Below are positions 54,488 to 63,590 of a stretch of DNA of 64,000 nt, piece after piece. The notes below the pieces were generated by a model, which was not told the origin of the DNA, made no database searches, and was given only the letters and a program-made list of their open reading frames with translations. The stretch comes from Aldehydirespirator sp963662645. GTDB lineage: Bacteria > Actinomycetota > Acidimicrobiia > Acidimicrobiales > Aldehydirespiratoraceae. Each line of letters begins with the position of its first letter. The first letter of the stretch is position 1. The DNA is taken from positions 496,001-560,000 of the forward strand of contig OY759762.1 of NCBI GenBank assembly GCA_963662645.2, in the 5' to 3' direction. The translations under genes were made by a program, and so were the position numbers.

Positions 54488-56311
54488 ATGGACGCCGAAA
54501 ATCCCGGGGCAGAAGTGGATCCGCGCATCCATCGCAGCCCCGACGACACCGACATCAATTTGACCGAGGCCACGCTGGCTCTCCACGACTGGGAGGAGGA
54601 GGAGGAACGCCGCCGCGGGGAGGCGATTGCCAACCGCAAGTCGTTCGAAGGCCTGCAGATAGATCCCGACATCGACTTCTACCCGGAGGTTGCCGACCGG
54701 GAGCCCGGGGACCGCAACATCGTGCGGGCCGGGTTCGACATCCATCCCCAGGTGACGTTCTGGGCGTCGGGGTTCCTGGTGGTGTTCATCTGCCTGTCGA
54801 TATTCGTCGACGCCACCCAGGACTTCTTCAGCGAGATTCTCGACTTCATCAACGGGTCGCTCGGATGGTTCTACATCCTGGACTTCAACATCTTCGTGCT
54901 GGTGGCGCTGTACTTCGCGTTCAGCCGCTACGGGAAGATCAAGCTGGGAGGTCCCTTCGCCTTACCGGAGTTCTCCACTGTGTCGTGGTACGCGATGCTG
55001 CTGTCGGCGGGGTTGGGCATCGGGCTGATGTTCTGGGGGGTCGCGGAGCCGATCTTCCACTACACCTCCCCGGCGCCGCTGTTCGACGTGGATGCCGGCA
55101 GCATTGACGCCGGCAAGGCCGCGCTGGCCACCACCTACCTCCATTGGGGCATCCACGGTTGGGCCCTCTACGGGCTGACGGCGCTGGCCTTGGGCTTCTT
55201 CGCCTACAACCGGGGCCTGCCGCTCACGTTCCGGTCGATCTTCTACCCGATCCTCGGGCCGAGGATCTACGGCACGTGGGGCCATGTCATCGACATCCTG
55301 ACCGTCATCGCCACGCTGTTCGGCCTGGCCACCTCGCTGGGCTTCGGTGCGCAGCAGGGGGCTGCCGGTCTCCACAAGCTCTTCGGGCTGCCCGAGGACA
55401 CGTGGTTCCAGGTCGTTCTGATCCTGGCCATCACCGGGCTGGCCACCATCTCGGTGGTCGCCGGTCTCGATGCGGGGGTCAAGCGGCTCAGCGAGCTGAA
55501 CATCTGGCTGGCAGGCGCCTTCCTGGTGTTCATGCTGCTGGTCGGCCCGACGCTGTTCATCCTGTCGCTGTACACCCAGAGCCTCGGCTACTACGTCCAG
55601 GTCCTGCCGGAGTTCGCGTTCTGGAACGCAGCCTTCCAGGAGACCCAGTGGCAGGCATGGTGGACGATCTTCTACTGGGGATGGTGGATCTCGTGGTCGC
55701 CGTTCGTGGGAATGTTCATCGCGAGGATCTCCAAGGGCCGCTCGGTTCGCGAGCTGCTCATGGGCGTGATCTTCCTGCCGTCGATCCTGTGCTTCCTGTG
55801 GATGTCGGTGTTCGGCGGCTCGGCCATCAACCTGCAGATGACCGGCGAGCGCGACGTGGCCACCGCGGTCAACGAGAACGTGGCCACCGCCCTGTTCGAC
55901 ATGCTGGAGGCGTTCCCGCTCACCGGGATCGTCTCGTTCATCGGCGTGCTGCTGCTGGTGTCGTTCTTCGTGACGTCCTCGGACTCCGGGTCGCTGGTGG
56001 TCGATCACCTCACCTCTGGCGGCAAGCTCGACTCGCCCAAGCCCCAGAGGGTGTTCTGGGCCGTGATGGAGGGACTGGTGGCCATCGCGCTGCTCATCGG
56101 CGGCGGGCTCAGCGCCCTGCAGACCGCGGCGGTCTCGATCGGGCTGCCGTTCGCGTTGATCCTGCTCATCATGTGCTGGAGCATGAAGAAGGCCTTCACC
56201 GAAGAGCTAGACCTGCTCGAGAGCCACTACGACGAGCAGATCTTCCGCGCCCAGCACAGCGGCCTGATCGCACAAGCGAAGGAACGGCTCCAACAGGGCC
56301 CGGCCTCGTGA
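54488..56311 (+). CDS. BCCT-family betaine/choline/carnitine transporter
   Basis: 607 residues with about 12 membrane spans. GGAGG at 54477-54481 lies 6 nt before the ATG at 54488. The substrate-cation region is LSAGLGIGLMFWGVAEPI, where many Na+-coupled members have GMG. The Trp-rich signature is FYWGWWISWSPFVGMFIARISKG (about residues 395-417). An acidic N-terminal extension of about 80 residues (EEEEERRR) precedes the first span. BCCT carriers import betaine-type osmolytes. A betaine-binding protein gene follows 31 bp downstream. Confidence 0.93.
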   Translation: MDAENPGAEVDPRIHRSPDDTDINLTEATLALHDWEEEEERRRGEAIANRKSFEGLQIDPDIDFYPEVADREPGDRNIVRAGFDIHPQVTFWASGFLVVFICLSIFVDATQDFFSEILDFINGSLGWFYILDFNIFVLVALYFAFSRYGKIKLGGPFALPEFSTVSWYAMLLSAGLGIGLMFWGVAEPIFHYTSPAPLFDVDAGSIDAGKAALATTYLHWGIHGWALYGLTALALGFFAYNRGLPLTFRSIFYPILGPRIYGTWGHVIDILTVIATLFGLATSLGFGAQQGAAGLHKLFGLPEDTWFQVVLILAITGLATISVVAGLDAGVKRLSELNIWLAGAFLVFMLLVGPTLFILSLYTQSLGYYVQVLPEFAFWNAAFQETQWQAWWTIFYWGWWISWSPFVGMFIARISKGRSVRELLMGVIFLPSILCFLWMSVFGGSAINLQMTGERDVATAVNENVATALFDMLEAFPLTGIVSFIGVLLLVSFFVTSSDSGSLVVDHLTSGGKLDSPKPQRVFWAVMEGLVAIALLIGGGLSALQTAAVSIGLPFALILLIMCWSMKKAFTEELDLLESHYDEQIFRAQHSGLIAQAKERLQQGPAS

Positions 56312-56342
56312 CGGCAAGAACTGAGGAGCGAGGAGGCTCGAA

Positions 56343-57359
56343 ATGACAAAGCAAAAGCGCAACGCCACTGTCCTGGTCGCACTGTTGGCCGCTCTGGTAG
56401 TGGTGGCCCTCGTCGTGATCTTCAGTGGCGACGAGGAGGACAACACGGTCACGATGGCCCGGGCCGACTGGTCCAGCGGCTACATGCAGGCCGAGATCTA
56501 TGCCCAGCTCATAGGCGAGCTCGGCTACACGGTGACCGATCCCGCCGCCCACACGCTCAACCCCAACGCCTTCTATCCGGCGCTGGACAGCGGGCAGTAC
56601 GACCTGTGGGTCAACGGCTGGTTCCCCACCCATGACATCTACCTCGAGGGAGAGACGGCAGCCGGGCTGTCGTACGACCGCGACATCGAAGCGGTCGGAT
56701 TCCAGGTGCAGTCCGGCGCGCTCCAGGGGTACATGATCGACAAGGCCACCGCGGACAGCATGGGCATCAGCTCGATGAGCCAGCTGGCCGACTCGTCGGT
56801 CGCCGCGGTGTTCGACCAGGACGGCGACGGCCTCGCCGACCTGATCGGATGCAACGAGGGCTGGGGCTGTGCCACCGTCATCGACAACCACATATCCGAA
56901 CTCGGCTGGGGCGGCAATGTGGAGCAGGTGTCGGGCAGCTACGGCGATCTGATGCAGGGAGTCCAGGACCGGGTGGCGGCCGGCGAGCCGGTGCTGTTCT
57001 ACGCCTGGACACCCAACTGGACCTACGAGGCGCTGCCGCCCGGCGATGCGGTTGTGTGGCTGGAGTCCCCCGCCCTTGAGGACGATGAAGGCACCACCGA
57101 GGTCCGGGGCCTGGCCGGCTGCGCCGGCAACCCCTGCAACCTCGGATGGCCGGTCAACAGCATCCGTGCCGTGGCCAACAGCAGCTTCCTCGACGACAAC
57201 GCCGACATCCGGCGCCTGCTCGAACAGGTGCAGATCCCGCTGTCCGACATCGCCGCTCAGAACGCCCAGGCGAGCCCCGACGCCAAAGCCGACGCGGCCG
57301 CATGGATCGCTGACAACCGGGCCCTGGTCGATATCTGGCTGACGACAGCTCGCGGCTGA
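56343..57359 (+). CDS. Membrane-anchored glycine-betaine-binding (OpuAC/ProX-type) protein
   Basis: 338 residues. An uncleaved-looking N-terminal membrane segment (about 8-27) without lipobox is followed by the OpuAC domain, with ARADWSSGYMQAEIY, DLWVNGWFPTHD, FYAWTPNW and the calcium-type loop DQDGDGLADLIG (about residue 158). It is clearly paralogous to the first domain of the channel at 52223. No ABC permease or ATPase gene is alongside; its neighbour is the BCCT carrier, so it may deliver ligand to that carrier or act as sensor. The gene ends before a strong bidirectional hairpin. Confidence 0.9.
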   Translation: MTKQKRNATVLVALLAALVVVALVVIFSGDEEDNTVTMARADWSSGYMQAEIYAQLIGELGYTVTDPAAHTLNPNAFYPALDSGQYDLWVNGWFPTHDIYLEGETAAGLSYDRDIEAVGFQVQSGALQGYMIDKATADSMGISSMSQLADSSVAAVFDQDGDGLADLIGCNEGWGCATVIDNHISELGWGGNVEQVSGSYGDLMQGVQDRVAAGEPVLFYAWTPNWTYEALPPGDAVVWLESPALEDDEGTTEVRGLAGCAGNPCNLGWPVNSIRAVANSSFLDDNADIRRLLEQVQIPLSDIAAQNAQASPDAKADAAAWIADNRALVDIWLTTARG

Positions 57360-57378
57360 GCCGCGCAATCTCACTCCC

Positions 57379-57423
57379 CGAACGGCGCCGGGCTGCGCTA
57401 TGGCGTAGCTCGGTCGCCGTTCG
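57379..57423. terminator. Long hairpin, probable bidirectional terminator
   Basis: CGAACGGCG (57379-57387) pairs with CGCCGTTCG (57415-57423), and the inner CCGGGCT-GCGC / GCGT-AGCTCGG segments continue the stem with wobble pairs around a TATG loop. The stem is close to 20 bp and lies between the convergent betaine-binding and kinase/regulator genes. Confidence 0.65.
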
Positions 57424-57427
57424 CGCG

Positions 57428-59797
57428 TCAGTCGTCCGCTGACGTGCCGACGCGGTAGCCGATGCCGGGCACAGTGAAGACGTACTTCGGGTTCTTCACA
57501 TCGTCGCCGAGCTTCTGGCGGAGATCCTTGATGAAAGTGCGGACGCGCTGGGGCTCACCGGTGGCGCCAGTCCCCCAGACCTGTTGCAGCAGATGGTCGT
57601 AGGTGAGCGTTCGCCCCGAGTTGGCGCACAACTCGAACAGCAGCTTGTACTCGGTTGGCGTCAGCTTCGCCGGGCGACCGGCAACGGTGACCTGGTGGCC
57701 GATGTAGTCGACGGTGAGGTCACCGATCCGGTAGGGCTCGACGTGACGGGTCTGGGCTCGCCGACGCAGAGCCGCACGGACCCTGGTGAGCAGCTCGGTG
57801 GGCGAGAAGGGCTTGACGATGTAGTCGGCTGCACCCATGTCGAAGGCTCGGGCAATGTGTCGGTCCTCGCCGCGCCCGGACACGAAGATGACCGGAACGT
57901 CGACCGAGACGGAGATCTGCATCATCAGTTCGAATCCGTCGGTTCCGGGCAGGACCAGATTGAGCAGGACGAGTTGGAGCGCTTCGGCCTCCAGGATGCC
58001 GGGCACCTCGGCGGGGTCGGGGGTGAGGACCGGCGCGAAGCCGCCCTCCGCGAGCGTCCTGCCCACATAGCGCAGCATCTGCGGGTCGTCGTCCACCACG
58101 AGGATGCGCTCCAACCCGGGTGATGCCTGCGGCAGGTCGGCAGGCAGTTCGCCGCTGCTCGGCGCCGCGCCAGCCGTGGCCTCATCGACGGCAGGCACTG
58201 TGAAGGTGATGCGCGTGCCGCGACCGAGGCCGTCGCTCTCAGCCCAGATGCGGCCCCTGTGGGCCTCCACAATGCCCTTGCAGATGGCGAGGCCGAGGCC
58301 ATAGCCGTGCTGGCGCTGGCCGTCGACCGTGCTATCGGTGCTGGAGAACTTGCTGAATAGGCGAGGCAAGCGCTCAGGAGCGATTCCTATGCCCTCGTCC
58401 GTGACCGAGACGGCCACGTGCGGATCCTGCCGGGACGCGCTCACGCGGATTGTGGACCAGCTTCTCGAATGCTTCGAGGCATTGGAGAGGAGGTTGTAGA
58501 GGACCTGCACGAGCCTCTGGCGGTCGGCCATGACCCGTGGCAGGTCACCCATGAGGTCAGTCTCGACGGCGACCTCGTGCCCGCTGCTCGCGAACGCGTT
58601 CTTGGCCTGTTCGATCACGACCGAGATGTCCGCCGGCTCGGCAGCCACCGACAGGGTGCCCGCCTCGATGCGGCTCAGATCCAGGAGGTTGTTGATCAGG
58701 TCGCGCATGTGGTCGGCCTGCTCTTCGATGATGCGAAAGAACTGGCGCACCTCCGCGGGGTCGAGCGCCAACGACGCGCCTTGCGCCGAGGCGGCCGAAC
58801 CCTTGATCAACGCGAGCGGCGCCCGCAGCTCGTGGCTGACCATGCCCAGGAACTCAGCCCGCAGCCGCTCCAGCTCTTCCAGGGCCGCGAGGTCCTGGAC
58901 GGTGGCCACAACCGAAGTGACTTCGCCGTCCTCGGATCGGATCGGTGTGGCGTTGACGAGCACGGCCACACTCGTTCCGTCCGGGCGCTCGATCACCCGT
59001 TCCTCGGCTCGCACGGACTCCCCTGTTCGGGCCGAGCGCCCGATCCCGAGACCGTCGCGAGGCACCACCGAGCCGTCCATCCTGCGATAGACCAGTTGCC
59101 TGAGCAGAGAAGTGGGATCATCTGCCAGTTCGGGCGCTATGCCGAAGATCCGGTTCGCCTCGCTATTGGCCGCAGTCACATGGTGGGTGCGCGCCTCGAA
59201 GACGAGCACCCCCACGGGGGAGTTGTCGATCAGCGTCTCCAGTTCGGCCTTGGCCTGCAACTCGGTGCCGTATCTTCGGGCATTCGTGATCGCCACCGCC
59301 GCCTGGCTGGCGAACATCTCGACGGTCTCTTCGTCGTTATGGGTGAACTCCCGGCCGGCGCCCTTGTCTCCGATGTAGATCGTGCCGACATGGCGGTCCC
59401 GAACCCGGATCTGGGAACCCATGAACGCGCCCACTCGGGGCCTGAGTCCGGGGAAGCCCGATGCATCCATGTGGGCAACAAAGTCCGGGGTCCTCAGCGG
59501 CTCCCGCAGGCCGGTGAGGTATCCGAACACGGCTCGGCCCCGCGGATACGACAACAGCTCCGCCTGTTCCTCCGGAGTCATGCCCGAGACAAGCAGGTCT
59601 TGGAGTCCCCCGTCATCGTCCATGGTGGTGATGACGACGTAGCTGGCGCCGGTCAGCGACCGCGCGCTGTCCGCCACTTTCTGAAGCACGACTTCGAGGT
59701 CGAGGTCCTCGCTGATTCGCAGAATGGCGGTAACCACATCCGCGAGCCGCGCCCTCAGCCTCTCGTCCTCTGCTTTCAAGCGGTCCCCTTCCGCCAA
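57428..59797 (-). CDS. One-piece histidine kinase / OmpR-type regulator, copy 2, receiver lacks the phospho-acceptor Asp
   Basis: 789 residues with the same order as 37147-39606: GAF (about 20-180), PAS (about 190-305), HisKA with His322 in VSHELRAPL, HATPase (GLGLAICKGIVEAHRG), receiver and OmpR-type winged helix (LTPTEYKLLFELCANSGRTLTYDHLLQQVWG). In the receiver the acidic pair VDDDP and the Lys in KPFSPTEL are kept, but the residue expected to be phosphorylated is Asn613 in LLNLVLPG (codon 57959-57961). Phosphotransfer within the chain is therefore doubtful, and control by the GAF domain or by ATP state is possible. Its convergent position after the betaine genes makes an osmotic role a guess only. 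Confidence 0.9.
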   Translation of the reverse strand: MAEGDRLKAEDERLRARLADVVTAILRISEDLDLEVVLQKVADSARSLTGASYVVITTMDDDGGLQDLLVSGMTPEEQAELLSYPRGRAVFGYLTGLREPLRTPDFVAHMDASGFPGLRPRVGAFMGSQIRVRDRHVGTIYIGDKGAGREFTHNDEETVEMFASQAAVAITNARRYGTELQAKAELETLIDNSPVGVLVFEARTHHVTAANSEANRIFGIAPELADDPTSLLRQLVYRRMDGSVVPRDGLGIGRSARTGESVRAEERVIERPDGTSVAVLVNATPIRSEDGEVTSVVATVQDLAALEELERLRAEFLGMVSHELRAPLALIKGSAASAQGASLALDPAEVRQFFRIIEEQADHMRDLINNLLDLSRIEAGTLSVAAEPADISVVIEQAKNAFASSGHEVAVETDLMGDLPRVMADRQRLVQVLYNLLSNASKHSRSWSTIRVSASRQDPHVAVSVTDEGIGIAPERLPRLFSKFSSTDSTVDGQRQHGYGLGLAICKGIVEAHRGRIWAESDGLGRGTRITFTVPAVDEATAGAAPSSGELPADLPQASPGLERILVVDDDPQMLRYVGRTLAEGGFAPVLTPDPAEVPGILEAEALQLVLLNLVLPGTDGFELMMQISVSVDVPVIFVSGRGEDRHIARAFDMGAADYIVKPFSPTELLTRVRAALRRRAQTRHVEPYRIGDLTVDYIGHQVTVAGRPAKLTPTEYKLLFELCANSGRTLTYDHLLQQVWGTGATGEPQRVRTFIKDLRQKLGDDVKNPKYVFTVPGIGYRVGTSADD

Positions 59798-59978
59798 CCC
59801 GTCACCTCGCCGCGCGACCGCTCCGGTACAGCTCTGCGCACCGGAGGCCTGAGCTTGCGCACGGTACCACGCGGCTCAACACGTCATCGCAGCGGCCTGC
59901 CCGACGACTCAGCATCGGGGCCTCGGCCGGCGGCATGGGGGCCTCGGCCAGCGGCATGAGAGGCATCCCGCCGGACGG

Positions 59979-61325
59979 TCAGAACCTCTGGATGGTGTGG
60001 TGGCGGGTCATGGCCGATCCGGCCGGACCCAGCAGCATGTGCGCCCGGAGGTTCCGTTTGTGGAACAGCCGCACCAGCTCGGCGTCGTGGCGGCCGGCAG
60101 TGTCGGCCAGCACGAAGGCCTCGAGCCTGGCCTCGCCGTCGCGCCAGTCGTGGGGGCGGGTGCCGAGCAGCCGCTCGAGGTCGTCGAGGTCGGCCTCGTT
60201 GACGGCGTCGCCGATCTCGTCGCGCCGCTGGAGGTGGCGGGCCAGCCGGAACAGAATGCGCAGCCCGTGGCGGACGAACGGGTCGTCGGTCGTGACCGAC
60301 CGCAGCTCCCGCACCAGGTGCCCGTGCCCTACGTCAGCGGTAGAGGAGCGGGGCTCGGGAGTCTCCACAGTGGGCAGGTCGATCCCGAGATGCTCGGCCC
60401 AGGCCTCAGTGGCGAACAGGTTGGTCTCGCAGCACCAATGGAGATTCGTCATCAGATCCGAGGCCGGCGACGGCTCGCGCAGTGCATGGCTGTAGGCCAG
60501 CTGGTTCGACAGCGTGAAGGCCATGTGGTGCCAGCGGACGGCGTCGAGATCGACGGGGGCACCCGAGAGCTCCTCGTAGCGGGCGTAGAGTTCTCGCATG
60601 TCGCCGTAGCCGACGATCGTGTCGCGCATGCGCCAGGCGGCGAGGTCCATCATGGGGTCGCCGATGTGGCCCAGCTCGAGGTCCAGCACCGCCAGGATCT
60701 TGCCGCCGCGATGGTGGAACTGCCCGGAGTCCCACACGACGGGCGCTTCCCGCCCGGCGGTGTCGATCGGGTTGCGCCGCAGCCAGCCGAGGCAGAACTC
60801 GAGGAAGGGGTCGGGGTGGGCCTTCAGGGAGCGGTAGTGCTCCTCGTAGCGGCGCAGCCCCACCAGAGCGGCCCCCGACGGGTCGGCGGCCCGCCGGATC
60901 CCGGCCGCCGCGAACGGCTCGACCGGCAGGGCGTGGAGCCGGGCGAGGACGGCGAGGTAGTCGTCGACGGCCGCGGCCCTGTCGGTGTCGCTGGTGTCGG
61001 CGAAATGCTCCCTGCCGGCCACCCGATCCATGACGTAGGCCATGGGCTCGTCGATCCATCCCCTCACCGTGGCCACGGGGATGCCGTGCTCGCCCAGGAG
61101 ACGCTGGAAGGTCATCTCGTGCTCGAGGGGGAAGATGAGCGGCATGTCGGTGCGGTCGCCGCGCACCACCAGCTCGTGGCGGGCGCCGCCGCGGTCGACG
61201 GTCGCGAACCACACCGGCCGCCAGCGGTTCTGGCGGGCCAGTTCGACGACCGTGCCGCCGAAGTCCTGCTCGAACCAGCGGACGATGTTGCCGTCGGCGG
61301 CAGCCAGCGACTCCGGGCTCATCAT
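59979..61325 (-). CDS. Aminoglycoside-phosphotransferase-fold kinase-like protein
   Basis: 448 residues of the APH/choline-kinase fold. The catalytic region reads VVWDSGQFHHRGGKILAVLDLELGHIGDPMMDLA. The second metal Asp (LDLE) and GDP-x2-DL are normal, but the usual HGD motif is altered to WDSGQF, so catalysis or substrate may be unusual. Proteins of this kind are often linked to acyl-CoA dehydrogenases or to phosphorylation of hydroxyacids. The ATG at 61325 or 61322 is used. It is divergent from the LLM oxidoreductase. Confidence 0.78.
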   Translation of the reverse strand: MMSPESLAAADGNIVRWFEQDFGGTVVELARQNRWRPVWFATVDRGGARHELVVRGDRTDMPLIFPLEHEMTFQRLLGEHGIPVATVRGWIDEPMAYVMDRVAGREHFADTSDTDRAAAVDDYLAVLARLHALPVEPFAAAGIRRAADPSGAALVGLRRYEEHYRSLKAHPDPFLEFCLGWLRRNPIDTAGREAPVVWDSGQFHHRGGKILAVLDLELGHIGDPMMDLAAWRMRDTIVGYGDMRELYARYEELSGAPVDLDAVRWHHMAFTLSNQLAYSHALREPSPASDLMTNLHWCCETNLFATEAWAEHLGIDLPTVETPEPRSSTADVGHGHLVRELRSVTTDDPFVRHGLRILFRLARHLQRRDEIGDAVNEADLDDLERLLGTRPHDWRDGEARLEAFVLADTAGRHDAELVRLFHKRNLRAHMLLGPAGSAMTRHHTIQRF

Positions 61326-61441
61326 GGCTGCGCACCTCTCCCCCGCTCGCCGGGCATCCCGGCCCGGGCCGCCGATCTCGACCGCGGGTCCATTGTGGTC
61401 TAGGTTCGGGGCTCCGACTTCGATTCGCCAATGGAGGAGCC

Positions 61442-62488
61442 ATGAGGTTCAGCTTCGTAACGCTGCCCGACTACCCGCTGCAGGAGTCCCTGGAGCACAT
61501 CAGAACCGCTGACGAGCTCGGCTTCTACGGGTGCTACGCCGCCGACGAGACGTGGCACAAGGACCTGTACGTGCTGTTCGCGGCGGCGGCGTCGCAGACC
61601 AGCCAGATCCGCATGGGCCCCAGCCTGGCCCCGATCGCCCTGCGCGAGCCGACCCTGGTGGCCCAAGCGGTGGCCACCCTCGACGAGCTGACCGGCGGCC
61701 GGGCCGAGTGCGTCATCTCCAGCGGGAACTTCAGCCTGCTCGCCCAGTACGCCACCGACTGGACGGGCATCAAGCCGCTGTCCCGGGTCAAGGAGGCCCA
61801 CCAGGTGATGCGCACCTTCCTCGATGAGGGCGCGCTGACCTTCGAAGGCGAGTTCTTCAACTACGCCGGGCTGTTCACGTTCGCCCGCCCGGTGCAGGAG
61901 CACCTTCCGCTGCTGATCGGCGCCCTGCGCGGCCCGAAGTCCTTCCAGGCCGCGGGCGAGCTCTCCGACGGCACCCACGCCTTCGCCCAATACTCCCGGG
62001 AGGCGTGCGACTACATGATCGACAACCTGCGGATCGGCGCGGAGCGGGCCGGCAAGAACTGGCAGGACCTGGACATCGCGGTGTGGAACGTATTCGCCGT
62101 CGGCCCCGACTCGGCCAAGGCCAAGCAGGCGGCCCAGACCATCGGGGCGTTCTACATCCCGGCCATGGCGGTCGAGCAGATGGAGCGCCACGGCGTCTCG
62201 CAGTCCGACGTGCAGCCCATCCTCGACGCCTTCGGAGACGGGGACGTCCAGGGGGCGATCGACAACATGACGGTCGACATCGCCGAGAAGCTCTCGGTGG
62301 CGGGCACGCCCGAGGAGATCGTCGACAAGATCAAGTCGGACATCGAGCCCAGCGGCGTCAACCACTTCATCGCCTGCATCACCGACTCGTTCCTGCTGAA
62401 CGCGTTCACCGGCCGGGACATCGAGGTGCCCGACGTCAAGGGCCAACTGCAACTGATCCACGACGAGGTCATGCCGGCCTTCAACTAG
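61442..62488 (+). CDS. LLM-class (luciferase-like) oxidoreductase
   Basis: 348 residues with a GGAG ribosome site before the ATG. The TIM-barrel of bacterial-luciferase-like enzymes is seen in MRFSFVTLPDYPLQESLEHIRTADELGFYGCYAADE, MGPSLAPIALREPTLVAQAVATLDELTGGRAE and AGTPEEIVDKI. Actinobacterial members commonly use coenzyme F420, which is inferred. The substrate is unknown. Its stop overlaps the prmA stop in a shared CTAG. Confidence 0.88.
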   Translation: MRFSFVTLPDYPLQESLEHIRTADELGFYGCYAADETWHKDLYVLFAAAASQTSQIRMGPSLAPIALREPTLVAQAVATLDELTGGRAECVISSGNFSLLAQYATDWTGIKPLSRVKEAHQVMRTFLDEGALTFEGEFFNYAGLFTFARPVQEHLPLLIGALRGPKSFQAAGELSDGTHAFAQYSREACDYMIDNLRIGAERAGKNWQDLDIAVWNVFAVGPDSAKAKQAAQTIGAFYIPAMAVEQMERHGVSQSDVQPILDAFGDGDVQGAIDNMTVDIAEKLSVAGTPEEIVDKIKSDIEPSGVNHFIACITDSFLLNAFTGRDIEVPDVKGQLQLIHDEVMPAFN

Positions 62489-63315
62489 GCACCGGAGCGA
62501 CAGTTCCGGCCTGGTCGAGAAAGCACGAGGGTCGACCAATCGCCGGACGCTCGGCGCGAAACTTCGACTAGAGGCTTGAGGAAGTCGACGACTTGGACGC
62601 ACTGCGACGGCGAGATGCCGCCGACTGCGAGCCATCCGCCGGGTGCCGTGTGCGAGACCAGTTCCGAGGCGAGTTCGACGATTCCGGCCCTGGCGATGTT
62701 CGCCAACACCACATCGAAACGGTCGTCGATGTCCTCAAGGCGAGCGAGCGCCACTTCCAGGTGACGACCCATGCCATTGAGGCGGGCATTGCGTCGTGCC
62801 GCCTCCACGGCCTCGGGCTTGACATCGACCGCCGTGACGCTCGCGGCGCCGAGCTTGAGTGCGCAGAGTCCGAGAATGCCGCTCCCGCAGCCGACGTCGA
62901 GAACCCGCTCACCTCCGCCGATCCGGTCCGCCAACTCCTCAAGGATCTGCCGGGTGGTGGGGTGACGGCCGTCCCCGAAGCCGCCCGGGCCCAGCTCGAT
63001 CAGCCCCGGAAGATCGCTGCGATCATGCTCCGACCACGCACGGCAGACGCTCAGCCGGCCGTCGACCGTGACCGGGCGAGTGTCTCGTAGCCACTTCTGG
63101 AGGGCCGCGCCTCCGTCCGGCCTCATGACCGCCGTCAAGCCCTCGGCCCGAAGCGCCGCCACCAGGCCGGCCTCACTCCCCTCGTCCATCGCAGCCAGCA
63201 CCACCCTGCGGACGTCGCCGGGCGCTACGACTTCCACCGCGTGCGCACCCAGCGCCCGGAGCCGGTCACAAGCCGCGCCCAGTCCGCCCTCGGTAGTCGC
63301 AACCGAGACCGTCAC
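62485..63315 (-). CDS. prmA: Ribosomal protein L11 methyltransferase (PrmA-like)
   Basis: 276 residues from the GTG at 63315, which overlaps the stop of the upstream relE-type toxin gene (GTGA). SAM motif VLDVGCGSGILGLCALKLGA, acidic VDVKPEAVEAARRNARLNG, and the catalytic VLANIARAGIVELA region match PrmA, which trimethylates ribosomal protein L11. The N-terminal substrate-recognition domain is present (about 1-90). The frame is open upstream, but only as antisense of the toxin-antitoxin genes. Confidence 0.88.
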   Translation of the reverse strand: MTVSVATTEGGLGAACDRLRALGAHAVEVVAPGDVRRVVLAAMDEGSEAGLVAALRAEGLTAVMRPDGGAALQKWLRDTRPVTVDGRLSVCRAWSEHDRSDLPGLIELGPGGFGDGRHPTTRQILEELADRIGGGERVLDVGCGSGILGLCALKLGAASVTAVDVKPEAVEAARRNARLNGMGRHLEVALARLEDIDDRFDVVLANIARAGIVELASELVSHTAPGGWLAVGGISPSQCVQVVDFLKPLVEVSRRASGDWSTLVLSRPGRNCRSGA

Positions 63316-63590
63316 GAGCGGCGGAAGGCGTCGCGCCGGTGAGCGACGCGGAGGACGACCACCTCGCGGCGCGTGTCGTCGATCCGGTACAAGATGCGGT
63401 ACGTGCCCCTGCGAGCACTCCAGAGCCCGACCAAGTCGTCTCGCAACGCGACTCCGACCCGACGGGGACTGTCCAGCAGCGGTCCGGTGATCAGCTCGAT
63501 CACGGCGGCGGCCACCGCTTCGGGCAACTGCTCGGCAATAGTCGTGGCGGCTGGCCGTGCGACGACTATGTCGTAGCGGTCGGCATTCAT
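63312..63590 (-). CDS. RelE/ParE-type toxin
   Basis: 92 residues. MNADRYDIVVARPAATTIAEQLPEAV, then GVALRDDLVGLWSARRGTYRILYRIDD and VVVLRVAHRRDAFRRS follow the RelE mRNA-interferase fold, with the basic residues at the C-terminus. It follows the antitoxin gene with a one-base stop/start overlap and overlaps prmA by GTGA. Confidence 0.88.
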   Translation of the reverse strand: MNADRYDIVVARPAATTIAEQLPEAVAAAVIELITGPLLDSPRRVGVALRDDLVGLWSARRGTYRILYRIDDTRREVVVLRVAHRRDAFRRS

